Of a stretch of DNA of 64,000 bases, positions 1 to 8,341 are shown in pieces. Source of the DNA: JAAUUE01 sp943370025 (lineage in GTDB: Bacteria > Cyanobacteriota > Cyanobacteriia > Cyanobacteriales > JAAUUE01); contig CALRPI020000016.1 in assembly GCA_943370025.1 (NCBI GenBank), positions 17,939 to 81,938 of the forward strand. The letters are read 5' to 3'. The translations under genes were made by a program, and so were the position numbers. The notes beneath the pieces were generated by a model. That model made no database searches, was not told the origin of the DNA, and saw nothing but the letters and a program-made list of their open reading frames with translations. How positions within the stretch are numbered: position 1 is the stretch's first letter; every line of letters starts with the position of its first letter.

Positions 1-46
1 CCCCCGGAGGGGGAGCCGCTCTCAACCCATTTAGGATTGCTATAGA
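1..46. repeat. Palindromic intergenic repeat, family H (cut by window edge)
   Basis: The right part of an interspersed element: a CCCCCGGAGGGGG core, then CTCAACCC and the end TTTAGGATTGCTATA. The same core and terminus recur near 33510-33568 and 44481-44556. The left arm lies outside the window. Confidence 0.6.
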
Positions 47-730
47 TTAATTAATGCTTAATTGAAACTGCTGGATCAGCCAGCGATTAATCTCTGTATC
101 ATCAACTATTTGGCTCTGGCGCAATGCCTCTTCAACAGTGTTTATAGCCAACCCCGGTAACACTTGTGATATTTGGATTTGCCTACTGCCTCCCTCCGCC
201 ACAGCAAAGGCAATCACGATCGCATTCTGCCCATCCACTACCCAGTATTCCCGAACTCCCAATCGCTCGTACAATAATCGCTTTTGTCCCAAATCATCAT
301 TAAGAGTGGTCGAAGAAATCTCGATCGCCAGAGTCGGCGCACCGTAGGCATCGATATCCACGGGTTGGTTATTCTTTGGTGGACGTTGGATACCTTCCCC
401 AAGGTAGTAAGCCAAGTCTGGTTGGCATTCTCGCTCACCTGTTTTGCGAAAACTGCCATTAGTAAACCCAATCTGGGGAATATTTTTTAGGGTTGCGTAG
501 AGCATGACTACGGCTGCCAAAATTGAGTTGTTTTGGCCGTGGGCGGAACCAATTCCCATAAGTTCGATCCTCATCCAACCCGTATCGTAATAGCATTGGG
601 CTTTTTCTATGGCAGCAGGATTGTCAGTGAGGGAGGTTAATCGATCGCAAGCCTCCAAAAATTCTGACCAATTTGCCCGTACCCATGTTTCTGTAGCCAA
701 ATCTTGCGGAGACAACAGCAGATTCTGCAT
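47..730 (-). CDS. Uma2 family (DUF820) PD-(D/E)xK nuclease-like protein
   Basis: Member of the Uma2 family, which is greatly expanded in cyanobacteria and has a restriction-endonuclease fold; the cellular role is not established. The C-terminal half shows the family signature: PDLAYYLG, then PTLAIEIS (the acidic active-site region), then KRLLYERLGVREYWVVD. I chose the ATG at 730 because GAGGAGGAAG lies just upstream on this strand; an in-frame upstream start at 799 would add 23 residues without a comparable ribosome site. The protein is 227 aa from 730, normal for the family. It is a single gene with no obvious operon partner. Confidence 0.85.
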   Translation of the reverse strand: MQNLLLSPQDLATETWVRANWSEFLEACDRLTSLTDNPAAIEKAQCYYDTGWMRIELMGIGSAHGQNNSILAAVVMLYATLKNIPQIGFTNGSFRKTGERECQPDLAYYLGEGIQRPPKNNQPVDIDAYGAPTLAIEISSTTLNDDLGQKRLLYERLGVREYWVVDGQNAIVIAFAVAEGGSRQIQISQVLPGLAINTVEEALRQSQIVDDTEINRWLIQQFQLSIN

Positions 731-1091
731 ATCAATCTTCCTCCTCGCCTCAGTATATTTCGCAATATACCGCATGGACTGATATGCCCTGTATATCACT
801 TAAAGAATTTTGTTAAACCTAAATCATAACAGCGATCGCTCGATCAGCCTATGGGTCAACTGGTCATGGGTCAAAGATCCCATTGCTGTTGAGATTTTCT
901 TGCAGCCATATGGACATACGGGCAATTTTCTCAGGTGCATACGCAGTTGTCTAGTTCTGTTTTCTTGATCATCATACCTTTGAAGCCAACATGATAACGA
1001 GCAAGTCTTCAGTTAAGAGTTGGATTTGTTATTTTGGCAATATGGCAATTATTCTTTACCTCACCTTAATTACTTTACTGAATGTAAAACT
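731..1091. other. Intergenic region
   Basis: About 360 bp between divergently transcribed genes. It holds one GCGATCGC octamer (about 832-839). I see no gene or strong hairpin; it presumably carries the two divergent promoters. Confidence 0.4.
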
Positions 1092-2006
1092 ATGAGACTA
1101 CAAGATTTCTTTAATTCAGGTTTAGAGTTCGGCATTGAGGCGATCGCTGCTGACAAACAACTCGCCACTCATATTCAGGACGTTTTAATTTGGTTGAATT
1201 TCCTTGATCCTACTGCGGATGGCAAATTCGGTCCGATTTCTACCGAAGCAATGATCGAATTTCAAGATGTTATGAGTCCAAAAATAAATGGACTATCCAG
1301 CGAAAGAGGATTCTTAGGAAAGTTAACAGCTAAAGCCTTGATTGAAACTTCCCCTAATGACATACCTCAACCCAATTTGAATCTCAGTCGCAACGATCTT
1401 GCCGCCAGTATTATCCAATATATGAAAGCAAAATTTTATCGTATTGCCACTGGTTCCAAGAAGTACAACATCATTTATGTAGAAGGCATGGAGGAGGATG
1501 GGACTCTAAATGATGATCAACCTAACTATTTCAACGATCGCCGAATGGTGATCGAGATTGCTAACCAAATACCGGAAATCAAAGGAAATTGGGAAGCAAC
1601 AACAGAACCGGGTACACACTATACTATTAACCCATTGAATAGTTTAGGGGCAGCCCGCATTGCTTTTGGGCAGTATAAAGCTTGGCAAGTAGGTCAACAT
1701 TGTGGTGAAACTAGTGGCTGCCACGAAGCTCTTATTCAGGAATCTAATGTTTCTGTTTACCGAGATAAAAACAAAGATTTTATTCGTACAGGCGATCAGA
1801 TATATACAGGTTTGTACGGAATCAATCAACATTGGGGCTATGACTATCCACGCAATGATATCAGCTACGCTAGTGCTGGTTGTCTGGTAGGAAGGGAAAC
1901 CTCTGGTCACCAAGAGTTTATGGCACTAATTAAGCAAGATAAGCGCTATCAACTGAACAACAGTTATAAATTCTTGACAACGATTATCCCTGGTGATGAG
2001 TTGTAA
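1092..2006 (+). CDS. Peptidoglycan-binding-type protein with C-terminal SAGC motif
   Basis: A 304-aa protein from the ATG at 1092; the open frame continues upstream to 1020 but without a good start. Residues about 20-75 (IQDVLIWLNFLDPTADGKFG, then TEAMIEFQDVM) read like a peptidoglycan-binding helical domain of the phage-endolysin or L,D-transpeptidase type. The C-terminal half contains GINQHWGYD followed by YASAGCLVGR; a His then S-x-GC arrangement recalls cysteine-dependent YkuD-like or related cell-wall enzymes, but I cannot assign a family. No signal peptide is visible. It lies 174 bp upstream of a GH25 lysozyme on the same strand, which fits a cell-wall lytic or prophage-derived pair. 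Confidence 0.6.
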   Translation: MRLQDFFNSGLEFGIEAIAADKQLATHIQDVLIWLNFLDPTADGKFGPISTEAMIEFQDVMSPKINGLSSERGFLGKLTAKALIETSPNDIPQPNLNLSRNDLAASIIQYMKAKFYRIATGSKKYNIIYVEGMEEDGTLNDDQPNYFNDRRMVIEIANQIPEIKGNWEATTEPGTHYTINPLNSLGAARIAFGQYKAWQVGQHCGETSGCHEALIQESNVSVYRDKNKDFIRTGDQIYTGLYGINQHWGYDYPRNDISYASAGCLVGRETSGHQEFMALIKQDKRYQLNNSYKFLTTIIPGDEL

Positions 2007-2050
2007 GTTATTTTATAGCGATTCTCAATCTAGCAAGTTATAGCTATTTT

Positions 2051-2075
2051 TAGGAGCGCAAAGCTTTGTGTCCTC
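2051..2075. repeat. Hairpin repeat, family F
   Basis: TAGGAGCGCAAAG / CTTTGTGTCCT imperfect palindrome. Near copies lie at 12731-12756 and 32739-32768. Here it is between the SAGC protein and the GH25 gene and could act as a weak transcription attenuator. Confidence 0.6.
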
Positions 2076-2179
2076 AATGTATAACGCAGCAAAACTATAG
2101 TGGCTATAACAAAATCGCTTTAATTCTCTGGACAACAGTTTCATACTTAATTTTTCATACTTAATCATGAGCTAAAACT

Positions 2180-3124
2180 ATGGCAATAACAGTAAGTAGC
2201 CCCACCAATAACTCAGCTTTCCAGTTGGGAGTTCCTGTGGTTTTTAGAGGTAGAGCTGATAGCGATATTGTGAGAATAGACTTCTTTGCGGAGCAGTATT
2301 TCTTGGGAAATACTAGTGTTGAAGCCGGAGAATGGATATTGACTTATCCCGGATTTAACAGATCAGGAAGACGGCGCATCAGAGTAGTTGGATTTGATAG
2401 TAGTGGTAGTCGAATTGATTCCGTTGAAATTGATATTCTCCTTGCAAACAGGAGTTCATTAGGATTTGAGCCTGGAATTGATGTTTCTGACTTTGATGAA
2501 TTTGTTAACTGGCAGCAAGTTAGGAGTGCTGGATTCTCCTTTGCATTTGCAAAGGCAACTGAGGGAGGTACATTCAGAGCAGATACATTTTCGGGAAACT
2601 GGAGACGGATGAAGGGTGCAGGGATCATTCGTGGTGCTTATCATTTTTTTAGACCAATAGTAGATTCAGAGGTTCAAGCTCGTAACTTTCTCGACTATGT
2701 GGCTAGTGTTGATCCGATCGAATCTGACGATCTTCCTCCAGCACTCGATCTAGAACATTTCCCTGATTCTGTGATGCGACAATGGGAAAGTATCTCTAAA
2801 GTAGAACGAGTTAGTCGGGTACGTCAGTGGCTTGATATTGTTGAATCTGAGATTAATCGCAAACCAATTATCTATACCAGTTTTGGTTTCTGGGATGGTT
2901 TTATGTCAGGTGTAAGAGATTTCTCTAGTTATCCTTTATGGGTAGCTTCTTATACAGAAAATCCTCAACCTGCAATGCCTAACGAATGGTCAAATTGGAC
3001 TTTTTGGCAATATTCTGATTCAACAGAGGTTCCGGGGATTCCTACTCCGGGGGAAGATGGTGACAGATTTAACGGTTCGTTTAGCGATCTCCTAGCATTC
3101 ATACCATCTACGCAAATTGCATAA
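2180..3124 (+). CDS. Glycoside hydrolase family 25 lysozyme with N-terminal Ig-like domain
   Basis: A muramidase of the GH25 (Chalaropsis-type) family, which cleaves the MurNAc-GlcNAc bond of peptidoglycan. Residues about 1-90 resemble an Ig-like domain (FRGRADSDIVRIDFFAEQ, then a beta-rich stretch). The GH25 domain begins at GIDVSDFD (Asp101) and continues with VNWQQV, GFSFAFAKATEGG and GAYHFFRP. The catalytic D-x-E is PALDLEH (Asp190, Glu192), and the end has WTFWQYSDS and DRFNGS as expected. No signal peptide is seen, so export would need a holin or other route, as in phage lysozymes. The preceding gene is a peptidoglycan-binding-type protein on the same strand, supporting a lytic cassette. 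Confidence 0.85.
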   Translation: MAITVSSPTNNSAFQLGVPVVFRGRADSDIVRIDFFAEQYFLGNTSVEAGEWILTYPGFNRSGRRRIRVVGFDSSGSRIDSVEIDILLANRSSLGFEPGIDVSDFDEFVNWQQVRSAGFSFAFAKATEGGTFRADTFSGNWRRMKGAGIIRGAYHFFRPIVDSEVQARNFLDYVASVDPIESDDLPPALDLEHFPDSVMRQWESISKVERVSRVRQWLDIVESEINRKPIIYTSFGFWDGFMSGVRDFSSYPLWVASYTENPQPAMPNEWSNWTFWQYSDSTEVPGIPTPGEDGDRFNGSFSDLLAFIPSTQIA

Positions 3125-3148
3125 TCAAGTTTGGATAGTGCTAAAGAA

Positions 3149-3175
3149 GTAAGGATTTGCGGGGGGAATCCTTAC
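3149..3175 (+). terminator. Hairpin after the GH25 gene
   Basis: GTAAGGATT (3149-3157) pairs with AATCCTTAC (3167-3175) around a G-rich loop. A short T run follows only at 3190, so this is a hairpin terminator candidate rather than a classic one. Confidence 0.4.
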
Positions 3176-3305
3176 CCTAAACATCCTTACCTTTTTAGGA
3201 CTGCCATATGGCTAAGTGGTATTTCTTGTCTAAAATTTTTCTTGCCAACTAAGGTACTGAAGGCAGGTAAAATCTAAAGAAGAAATTAAGCTGTGAGTGG
3301 AATAT

Positions 3306-4733
3306 ATGAGTGCAGTGAGTTCTTCGGAAATTAAGTTTGGTACAGACGGTTGGCGGGGTTTGATTGCAGATGATTTTACATTTGCCAATGTGCGGAAGGT
3401 GACACGGGCGATCGCGGCCTATCTTGCCACCGCCTATAGCAAAGATCGACCAGTATTGATTGCTTATGACACCAGGTTTTTGGCGGATGAGTTTGCCAAA
3501 ACTGCGGCGAATGTATTGGCAGAGTTGGGCTGGACAGTGAAAATAGTCGATCGCGACTGCCCGACTCCGGTGATTGCCTATAGTGCCAAGCATCTCAACT
3601 CGGCTGGGGCGTTGATGTTTACCGCCAGCCATAACCCCGCTCCCTACTGTGGAATTAAATATATTCCTGATTATGCAGGTCCAGCGACCCCAGAGATTAC
3701 CGATACGATCGTCGCCAATATTTCCACCGCCAGTGATGCGATCGCCGCTGGCAAATATCCCGACCAGATTTCCTACTTTGACCCCAAGCCAGAATATCTG
3801 AAATTTATTTATACCTTATTAGATGTTGAAAAGATTCGCAGTGCTGGATTGCGCGTGAAGTATGACGCTCTCTACTCCACTTCCAGAGGTTATTTGGATA
3901 TGGTGCTGGAAGATTGTGGTTGTGAATTGGAAACCCTCCACGCCTACCGAGATGTCCTATTCGGTGGCGGAATGCCCGAACCCAAGGGAGAGCAGTTGGA
4001 AGAGTTGGTAGCCGCAGTCAAAAAAGATCAGGCAGACTTGGGTTTAGCCACCGATGGAGATAGCGATCGCTTCGGCATCGTCGATGAACAGGGAACTGTC
4101 CTGACTCCAAATACAGTCCTATTGCTCCTAGCTCGTCACCTGTTGAAAAATAAAGGCAAAACCGGAGCGATCGTCCGCACCGTTGCCACCACCCATCTTT
4201 TGGATAATTTTGCCTTGAAGTATGGCTTAACCATCTATGAAACTGCTGTAGGTTTCAAATATATCGGCGAGAAAATGCGGGAAACCACCGTCCTCATTGG
4301 CGGGGAAGAATCTGGTGGCTTAAGCATTGTTGGGCATATCCCCGAAAAAGATGGAGTCTTGGCAGATATGTTGGTGGCAGAATTGATTGCCTACGAAGGC
4401 AAGCCTCTAAGTCAGTTGGTGGCAGAAGTCATTGCTGAAGCTGGTGGTCCTGTATGCAACCATCGTCTAGATTTGCATCTCGAAGAACCCCACAAAGCCG
4501 CCATTCTCAAATATTTTGATACCACCCCAATTAGTGCGATCGCTGATATTAAGATCAAAGAAATTGGGCGGAAAGATGGAATTAAGTTATACCTAGAAGA
4601 TGGCAGTTGGGTGTTGCTCCGTCCTTCCGGGACTGAGCCGTTGATGCGGGTCTATCTAGAGACTAGTTCCCTAGAAAAACAAGCTAAAATTGTCCAATTC
4701 ATGGAGCAATTAATCCACCAGATCAAACCCTAG
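3306..4733 (+). CDS. Phosphoglucomutase/phosphomannomutase family protein
   Basis: An alpha-D-phosphohexomutase that interconverts hexose 1- and 6-phosphates in sugar-nucleotide and glycogen metabolism. All four family landmarks are present: the phosphoserine loop FTASHNPAPYCG, the metal-binding DGDSDRFG, the sugar-binding GGEESGG, and the phosphate-binding RPSGTEP near the C-terminus. From ATG 3306 it is 475 aa, a normal length; an in-frame GTG at 3297 adds three residues. GlcNAc-P or hexose specificity cannot be decided by eye. It stands alone, with about 200 bp of repeat-containing DNA before aat. Confidence 0.93.
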   Translation: MSAVSSSEIKFGTDGWRGLIADDFTFANVRKVTRAIAAYLATAYSKDRPVLIAYDTRFLADEFAKTAANVLAELGWTVKIVDRDCPTPVIAYSAKHLNSAGALMFTASHNPAPYCGIKYIPDYAGPATPEITDTIVANISTASDAIAAGKYPDQISYFDPKPEYLKFIYTLLDVEKIRSAGLRVKYDALYSTSRGYLDMVLEDCGCELETLHAYRDVLFGGGMPEPKGEQLEELVAAVKKDQADLGLATDGDSDRFGIVDEQGTVLTPNTVLLLLARHLLKNKGKTGAIVRTVATTHLLDNFALKYGLTIYETAVGFKYIGEKMRETTVLIGGEESGGLSIVGHIPEKDGVLADMLVAELIAYEGKPLSQLVAEVIAEAGGPVCNHRLDLHLEEPHKAAILKYFDTTPISAIADIKIKEIGRKDGIKLYLEDGSWVLLRPSGTEPLMRVYLETSSLEKQAKIVQFMEQLIHQIKP

Positions 4734-4762
4734 ATCAAACCTAGCCAAATCTTGGAGTTCCT

Positions 4763-4892
4763 GTAGGGTGGGCATTGCCCACCTATGAGGAGATTCTATT
4801 TAAGTTAAGGTTAATGGTTAAAGAAACGTTTGATCCCCATTTTTCACCCCCTTGATTCAGATTCCTTATCTGGTGGGCAATACCCACCCTAC
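4763..4892. repeat. Inverted pair of GTAGGGTGGGCA repeats (family G)
   Basis: GTAGGGTGGGCATTGCCCACC (4763 onward) and its inverted copy GGTGGGCAATACCCACCCTAC (4872 onward) are each palindromic, and also face each other across about 90 bp. This is a common cyanobacterial interspersed sequence. It lies between the phosphohexomutase gene and aat. Confidence 0.65.
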
Positions 4893-4930
4893 TAAGGGGG
4901 TTAAACCCTAGAAAAGGGGAAATTATTTTC

Positions 4931-5554
4931 ATGAGTGATTTTGATGTCGAGGATTTTATTGCCGGATATACTCAGGGCTATTTCCTCATGTCTGATGAAA
5001 ATGAGGCTAGCTTGGGATGGTATTCCAGTAGTAAACGGGCTTTAATTCCCCTAGACGATCGATTTCGCTATCCAAAATCTCTCCAGAGAGTGATCAATCA
5101 AAATCGGTTTCAGGTGGCGATCAATCGAGATTTTCCAGCAGTAGTAGAAGGTTGCAGTGGCGAAAGTGGGGTTCCCGAAGATTATCGCCCCAGTACTTGG
5201 ATTTCGCCCCTCCTGAAGGAAATTTACTATCAACTCCATGATGCAGGTTATGCCCATAGTTTTGAGACTTGGCAGGGGGATGAACTAGCGGGGGGGATTC
5301 TGGGGATTGTCTTGAACAGAGCTTTCATTGGGGAATCGATGTTTTATCGGATTCCTGAAGGTTCAAAGGTAGCAATGGTCAAACTGGTGGAACATCTCCG
5401 CCGTCGGGATTTCATTCTCTTTGATGCCCAGATGAATAATCCCCACTTGGAAAGATTTGGCTCATTTATTGTTAAGGATCAAGCCTACCAAAAGCTCCTC
5501 CAAGAGGCGATCGCCCAGCCCCCTACCCAGAATTTTCTTGAGTTGGAATCTTAA
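4931..5554 (+). CDS. aat: Leucyl/phenylalanyl-tRNA--protein transferase
   Basis: Transfers Leu or Phe from aminoacyl-tRNA to N-terminal Lys/Arg of proteins in the N-end-rule degradation route, feeding ClpS/ClpAP. The 207-aa product carries family features: FIAGYTQGYFLM near the start, GWYSSSKRALIPLDDRF, the central SFETWQGDELAGGILGI and the AFIGESMFYR motif, then LFDAQMNNPHLERFGS near the end. Length fits the family. The stop is only 4 bp before the next gene's start, so it probably heads an operon with the tRNA nucleotidyltransferase and the kinase. Confidence 0.95.
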   Translation: MSDFDVEDFIAGYTQGYFLMSDENEASLGWYSSSKRALIPLDDRFRYPKSLQRVINQNRFQVAINRDFPAVVEGCSGESGVPEDYRPSTWISPLLKEIYYQLHDAGYAHSFETWQGDELAGGILGIVLNRAFIGESMFYRIPEGSKVAMVKLVEHLRRRDFILFDAQMNNPHLERFGSFIVKDQAYQKLLQEAIAQPPTQNFLELES

Positions 5555-5558
5555 TCCT

Positions 5559-7256
5559 ATGCCTTCCCCTCAGCCGGATTTAAGTTTATTGAATCTAGAA
5601 TTGCGATCGCTCCTAGCCCAAGCTGCCCAAGTTGCCAATGAGCGGGGTTGGCATATTTACTTAGTAGGGGGAGTGATCCGGGATTTACTCTACTTTTCTC
5701 ATGGATTAAGAAATCTTACCTCTCTGCCTAGGGAAGATGCAGGGATGAGAACTCCTGCTCCCAATTTTACTGATATTGACCTAGTGGTAGATAGCTACCA
5801 CCAAACCACGAAGACAGGAACCGGAATGGAGGTGGCTGAGGCGTTGCAGCTATTGCACCCCACGGCTCATCTAGAGGTGCATGGAGATTTTCAAACCGCT
5901 GCCCTGTCTTGGCATCAAGACCCCCTGTTAGGTTCCCTAGCCGTAGATATCGCCACAGCGAGGACGGAATCTTATCCCCATCCTGCGGCTAATCCAGTAG
6001 TCGCCACCAGTTCTATTTATCAAGACCTGCAACGGCGAGATTTTACGATCAATGCCCTTGCTCTACGTTTAACGCCAGAGATTATTTTATTAAGCGCGGC
6101 GGTTGAAACCGCTGCTACAAGAACAAAGTCCGCCGGCGCGGACTCAGAAAATAGGGATACTATCATAACTGAATTTGGGATGGTTCTCCCCCCTTTTGAA
6201 GGGGGGCAGGGGGGATCTCCAGAGTTAGGCTGCTTGGACTCAGAGAATAAGAATAATATCATAACCAGCTTTGGGATAACGCCAGAGGTTAGTTCAGAAA
6301 TCAATCTAATGAAACCTAATTTCTTGGTTCTGGATTTTTTCGGCGGCTGGGAAGATATACTCAATAAGCAAGTCCGGGTGCTGCATAGCCAGAGCTTTAT
6401 TGATGATCCGACTCGGATTTATCGGGCAGTGCGGTTTTCGGTGTGTTTGGGTTTTCAGATTGCATCCCAGACGGAGATATATATGCGAGATAGTATTGCC
6501 AGTGGGGTTTATGAGCAGTTACGATCGACCCAGCCCAAACTTCCTGCCCTGCAAAATCGCCTCAAAACCGAAATTAAATATATTTTTCAAGCTCCCTACT
6601 ATCAAACAGCCTTGAAATTGTTGGGGAATTTGCAAGCCCTGAAATGTCTCCATCCCAACCTCAAACTTGATCCCCACCTGTGGCGGCAGGTGCGCCTAGG
6701 CGATCGCCTACTCAAATACTTGCATCAATTTCTATCTCAAGCTGCATCCCTAAATAATCCCCATTATTTCCCCTTGCCCCCAGATTGGCTCCTGCGCCTA
6801 GAAATTATCATCGCCTCCCTGCCGGAGGGCGATCGCCTTGCAGTGGCAAATAATTTACAATTACCCATCGATAGTATTTCCAGATTGCAGCAGTTATCCT
6901 TAGTAGAATCAACTATTCCTCTAGATTCATCTCAAAATTTACCCATAGCCGTAACTAATTTAGCGGTTAGTCAGCTAGTAGGGAGACTAAAATATTATGA
7001 GTGTTCTTTATTATTCCTAACCTCAATTAGAGGTTCCCAAAGTTGGCGGCGGCAGGTCTGGCAGTACCTGACGGTTTTGCGGGGGGTGCGATCGCCCCTT
7101 GATGGGGATGATCTCAAAAATCTCGGCTATCCTCCGGGCAAGCAATATAAAATTATCCTAGAGGCTCTAACCACAGCTACTTTAGACGGGATAATTACGG
7201 ACTATCAGAGTGCAGTGATCTTTTTAACAGCTAATTTTCCTCTATTTAACCCCTAA
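5559..7256 (+). CDS. cca: CCA-type tRNA nucleotidyltransferase / poly(A) polymerase family protein
   Basis: A class II nucleotidyltransferase that adds terminal C and/or A to tRNA 3' ends; cyanobacteria often split CC- and A-adding between two enzymes, so exact activity is open. The catalytic head has IYLVGGVIRDLL (GG motif), DIDLVVD (metal Asp pair), RRDFTINALAL and DDPTRIYRAVRF. I start at ATG 5559, 4 bp after aat stops; the open frame runs back into aat to 5457 but that is the overlap shadow. Between LRLTPE and the segment FLVLDFFGGWEDI the protein contains about 69 extra residues encoded by interspersed repeats (see the feature at 6070). The reading frame is intact, so the enzyme may tolerate it as a surface loop. 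Confidence 0.9.
   Translation: MPSPQPDLSLLNLELRSLLAQAAQVANERGWHIYLVGGVIRDLLYFSHGLRNLTSLPREDAGMRTPAPNFTDIDLVVDSYHQTTKTGTGMEVAEALQLLHPTAHLEVHGDFQTAALSWHQDPLLGSLAVDIATARTESYPHPAANPVVATSSIYQDLQRRDFTINALALRLTPEIILLSAAVETAATRTKSAGADSENRDTIITEFGMVLPPFEGGQGGSPELGCLDSENKNNIITSFGITPEVSSEINLMKPNFLVLDFFGGWEDILNKQVRVLHSQSFIDDPTRIYRAVRFSVCLGFQIASQTEIYMRDSIASGVYEQLRSTQPKLPALQNRLKTEIKYIFQAPYYQTALKLLGNLQALKCLHPNLKLDPHLWRQVRLGDRLLKYLHQFLSQAASLNNPHYFPLPPDWLLRLEIIIASLPEGDRLAVANNLQLPIDSISRLQQLSLVESTIPLDSSQNLPIAVTNLAVSQLVGRLKYYECSLLFLTSIRGSQSWRRQVWQYLTVLRGVRSPLDGDDLKNLGYPPGKQYKIILEALTTATLDGIITDYQSAVIFLTANFPLFNP
6070..6291. repeat. In-frame composite repeat insertion in the cca gene (family E plus a CCCCCTT/GGGGGG hairpin)
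   Basis: The imperfect direct repeat TAACGCCAGAGATTA (6070-6084) / TAACGCCAGAGGTTA (6277-6291) flanks DNA not expected in the gene. The offset is 207 bp, exactly 69 codons. The inserted DNA holds a reversed family E repeat (GCGGTTGAAACCGC, then GTCCGCCGGCGCGGAC, about 6095-6153), a CCCCCCTTTTGAAGGGGGG palindrome (about 6189-6210), and a second partial copy of the GACTCAGA...ATCATAACC end. The layout reads as a mobile-element insertion with target duplication, selected for frame retention. Confidence 0.8.
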
Positions 7257-7269
7257 CAATTCTGAAAAC

Positions 7270-8340
7270 ATGACGACTTGGCAAAATCAACGCTGGGCAG
7301 ATGCACCGCTCCAAAATGGCAAATATGCCCTGAGAAAAAAATTAGGAGTGGGTGTTTTTAGTGCCACCTATCTAGCAAATGATCAGCATCAAAACCGCCC
7401 TGTTGTCCTGAAAACCGTTGCTCCTGCCCTGCAATCCCATCCCAACTATACCCAGTTCAAGCTGCAATTCAAAGCAGCAGCCATCAAACTGCATCAGTGC
7501 CAACATCCTCACCTAGTCCGGGCGATCGACTACTTTGAAGAACACGATTTACCTTTTCTAGTGCTGGATCATGTGCCGGGACAGACGGGAGCAGAGATCC
7601 TCGCCGCAGGCAAGGTTTTGCCCCCAGAAAAAGCCGTCCATTACATCCGACAGCTAGGGGCAGCTCTACAAGCCATGCACGATCGGGGACTTTGCCACGG
7701 GGATGTCCGTCCAGCAAATATTATTCACCGCCACGGTACCGATGAGATGGTGCTAGTAGAAGTGGGGATTGTCTCTAACTTCACCCTAGGGATTCGCCAG
7801 ACCTACGCCAACCTACTGATGGCAGGCTATGCTTCCCCAGATTACTACCGGGAAGATTTCCGCCCCCAACCCGCCGATGACCTCTACGCTTTAGCGGCTA
7901 CGTTGTACTGCCTATTGACGGGGGAACCACCAGCGATCGCTAGGTTAAGTGCCGCCACTTCTCTAGATGCAGCGGATACTCGTATTGATCAACGATTGCG
8001 CCCAGCAATTTTTGATTTTGGCTTACAACCAACCGAGTGGCGATCGACCGATATCAAGACTTGGCTAGCCCTGCTGCCAGATTATGAAACTCCCCCTAAG
8101 CCTCCCGCACCTACGCCCTTAACCGATCGAGCAGCTCAGATCGCTGCTCAGAGACCAAAACGGAAGCGATCGCCCCTGAGACTATTAGTGTTTACGGGGG
8201 CGATCGCTGGGGTTCTGGGGATTGGTTTTGGTTTGGTGTTCAGGCTCTATCGTCCCGCCCTACCGGGGGATTCGATTCTCCACACAGAGCAATCTTTCCC
8301 CCCCCGCCTCAATTGGCCAATTTCCGAATCGGGATTATAG
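7270..8340 (+). CDS. Ser/Thr protein kinase-like membrane protein with altered DFG motif
   Basis: A 356-aa bacterial Hanks-type kinase homologue. The N-terminal kinase fold shows a P-loop-like GVGVFSATY (26-34), the ATP-anchoring Lys48 in VVLK, and the catalytic-loop equivalent HGDVRPANI (Asp145, Asn150; HGD rather than HRD). The DFG motif is replaced by EVG (164-166), so metal binding and catalysis may be weakened. Residues about 275-300 are basic and precede a single membrane segment (LLVFTGAIAGVLGIGFGLVF). It starts 13 bp after cca ends, in the aat-cca operon. Its stop is 1 bp from the stop of a convergent FHA-domain PBP; FHA domains bind phosphothreonine, so a functional link is attractive but unproven. 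Confidence 0.82.
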   Translation: MTTWQNQRWADAPLQNGKYALRKKLGVGVFSATYLANDQHQNRPVVLKTVAPALQSHPNYTQFKLQFKAAAIKLHQCQHPHLVRAIDYFEEHDLPFLVLDHVPGQTGAEILAAGKVLPPEKAVHYIRQLGAALQAMHDRGLCHGDVRPANIIHRHGTDEMVLVEVGIVSNFTLGIRQTYANLLMAGYASPDYYREDFRPQPADDLYALAATLYCLLTGEPPAIARLSAATSLDAADTRIDQRLRPAIFDFGLQPTEWRSTDIKTWLALLPDYETPPKPPAPTPLTDRAAQIAAQRPKRKRSPLRLLVFTGAIAGVLGIGFGLVFRLYRPALPGDSILHTEQSFPPRLNWPISESGL

Positions 8341-8341
8341 G

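Noticed and set aside
5457..5558. Longer start for the cca gene inside aat
   Set aside because: The family N-terminus fits ATG 5559, and the extra codons are the aat coding sequence in another frame.
6090..6160. Possible tRNA-like arms in the GGTTGAAACC sequences
   Set aside because: The motif is part of the interspersed family E repeat and lacks acceptor and anticodon stems; the same holds at 13920, 43330 and 61745.
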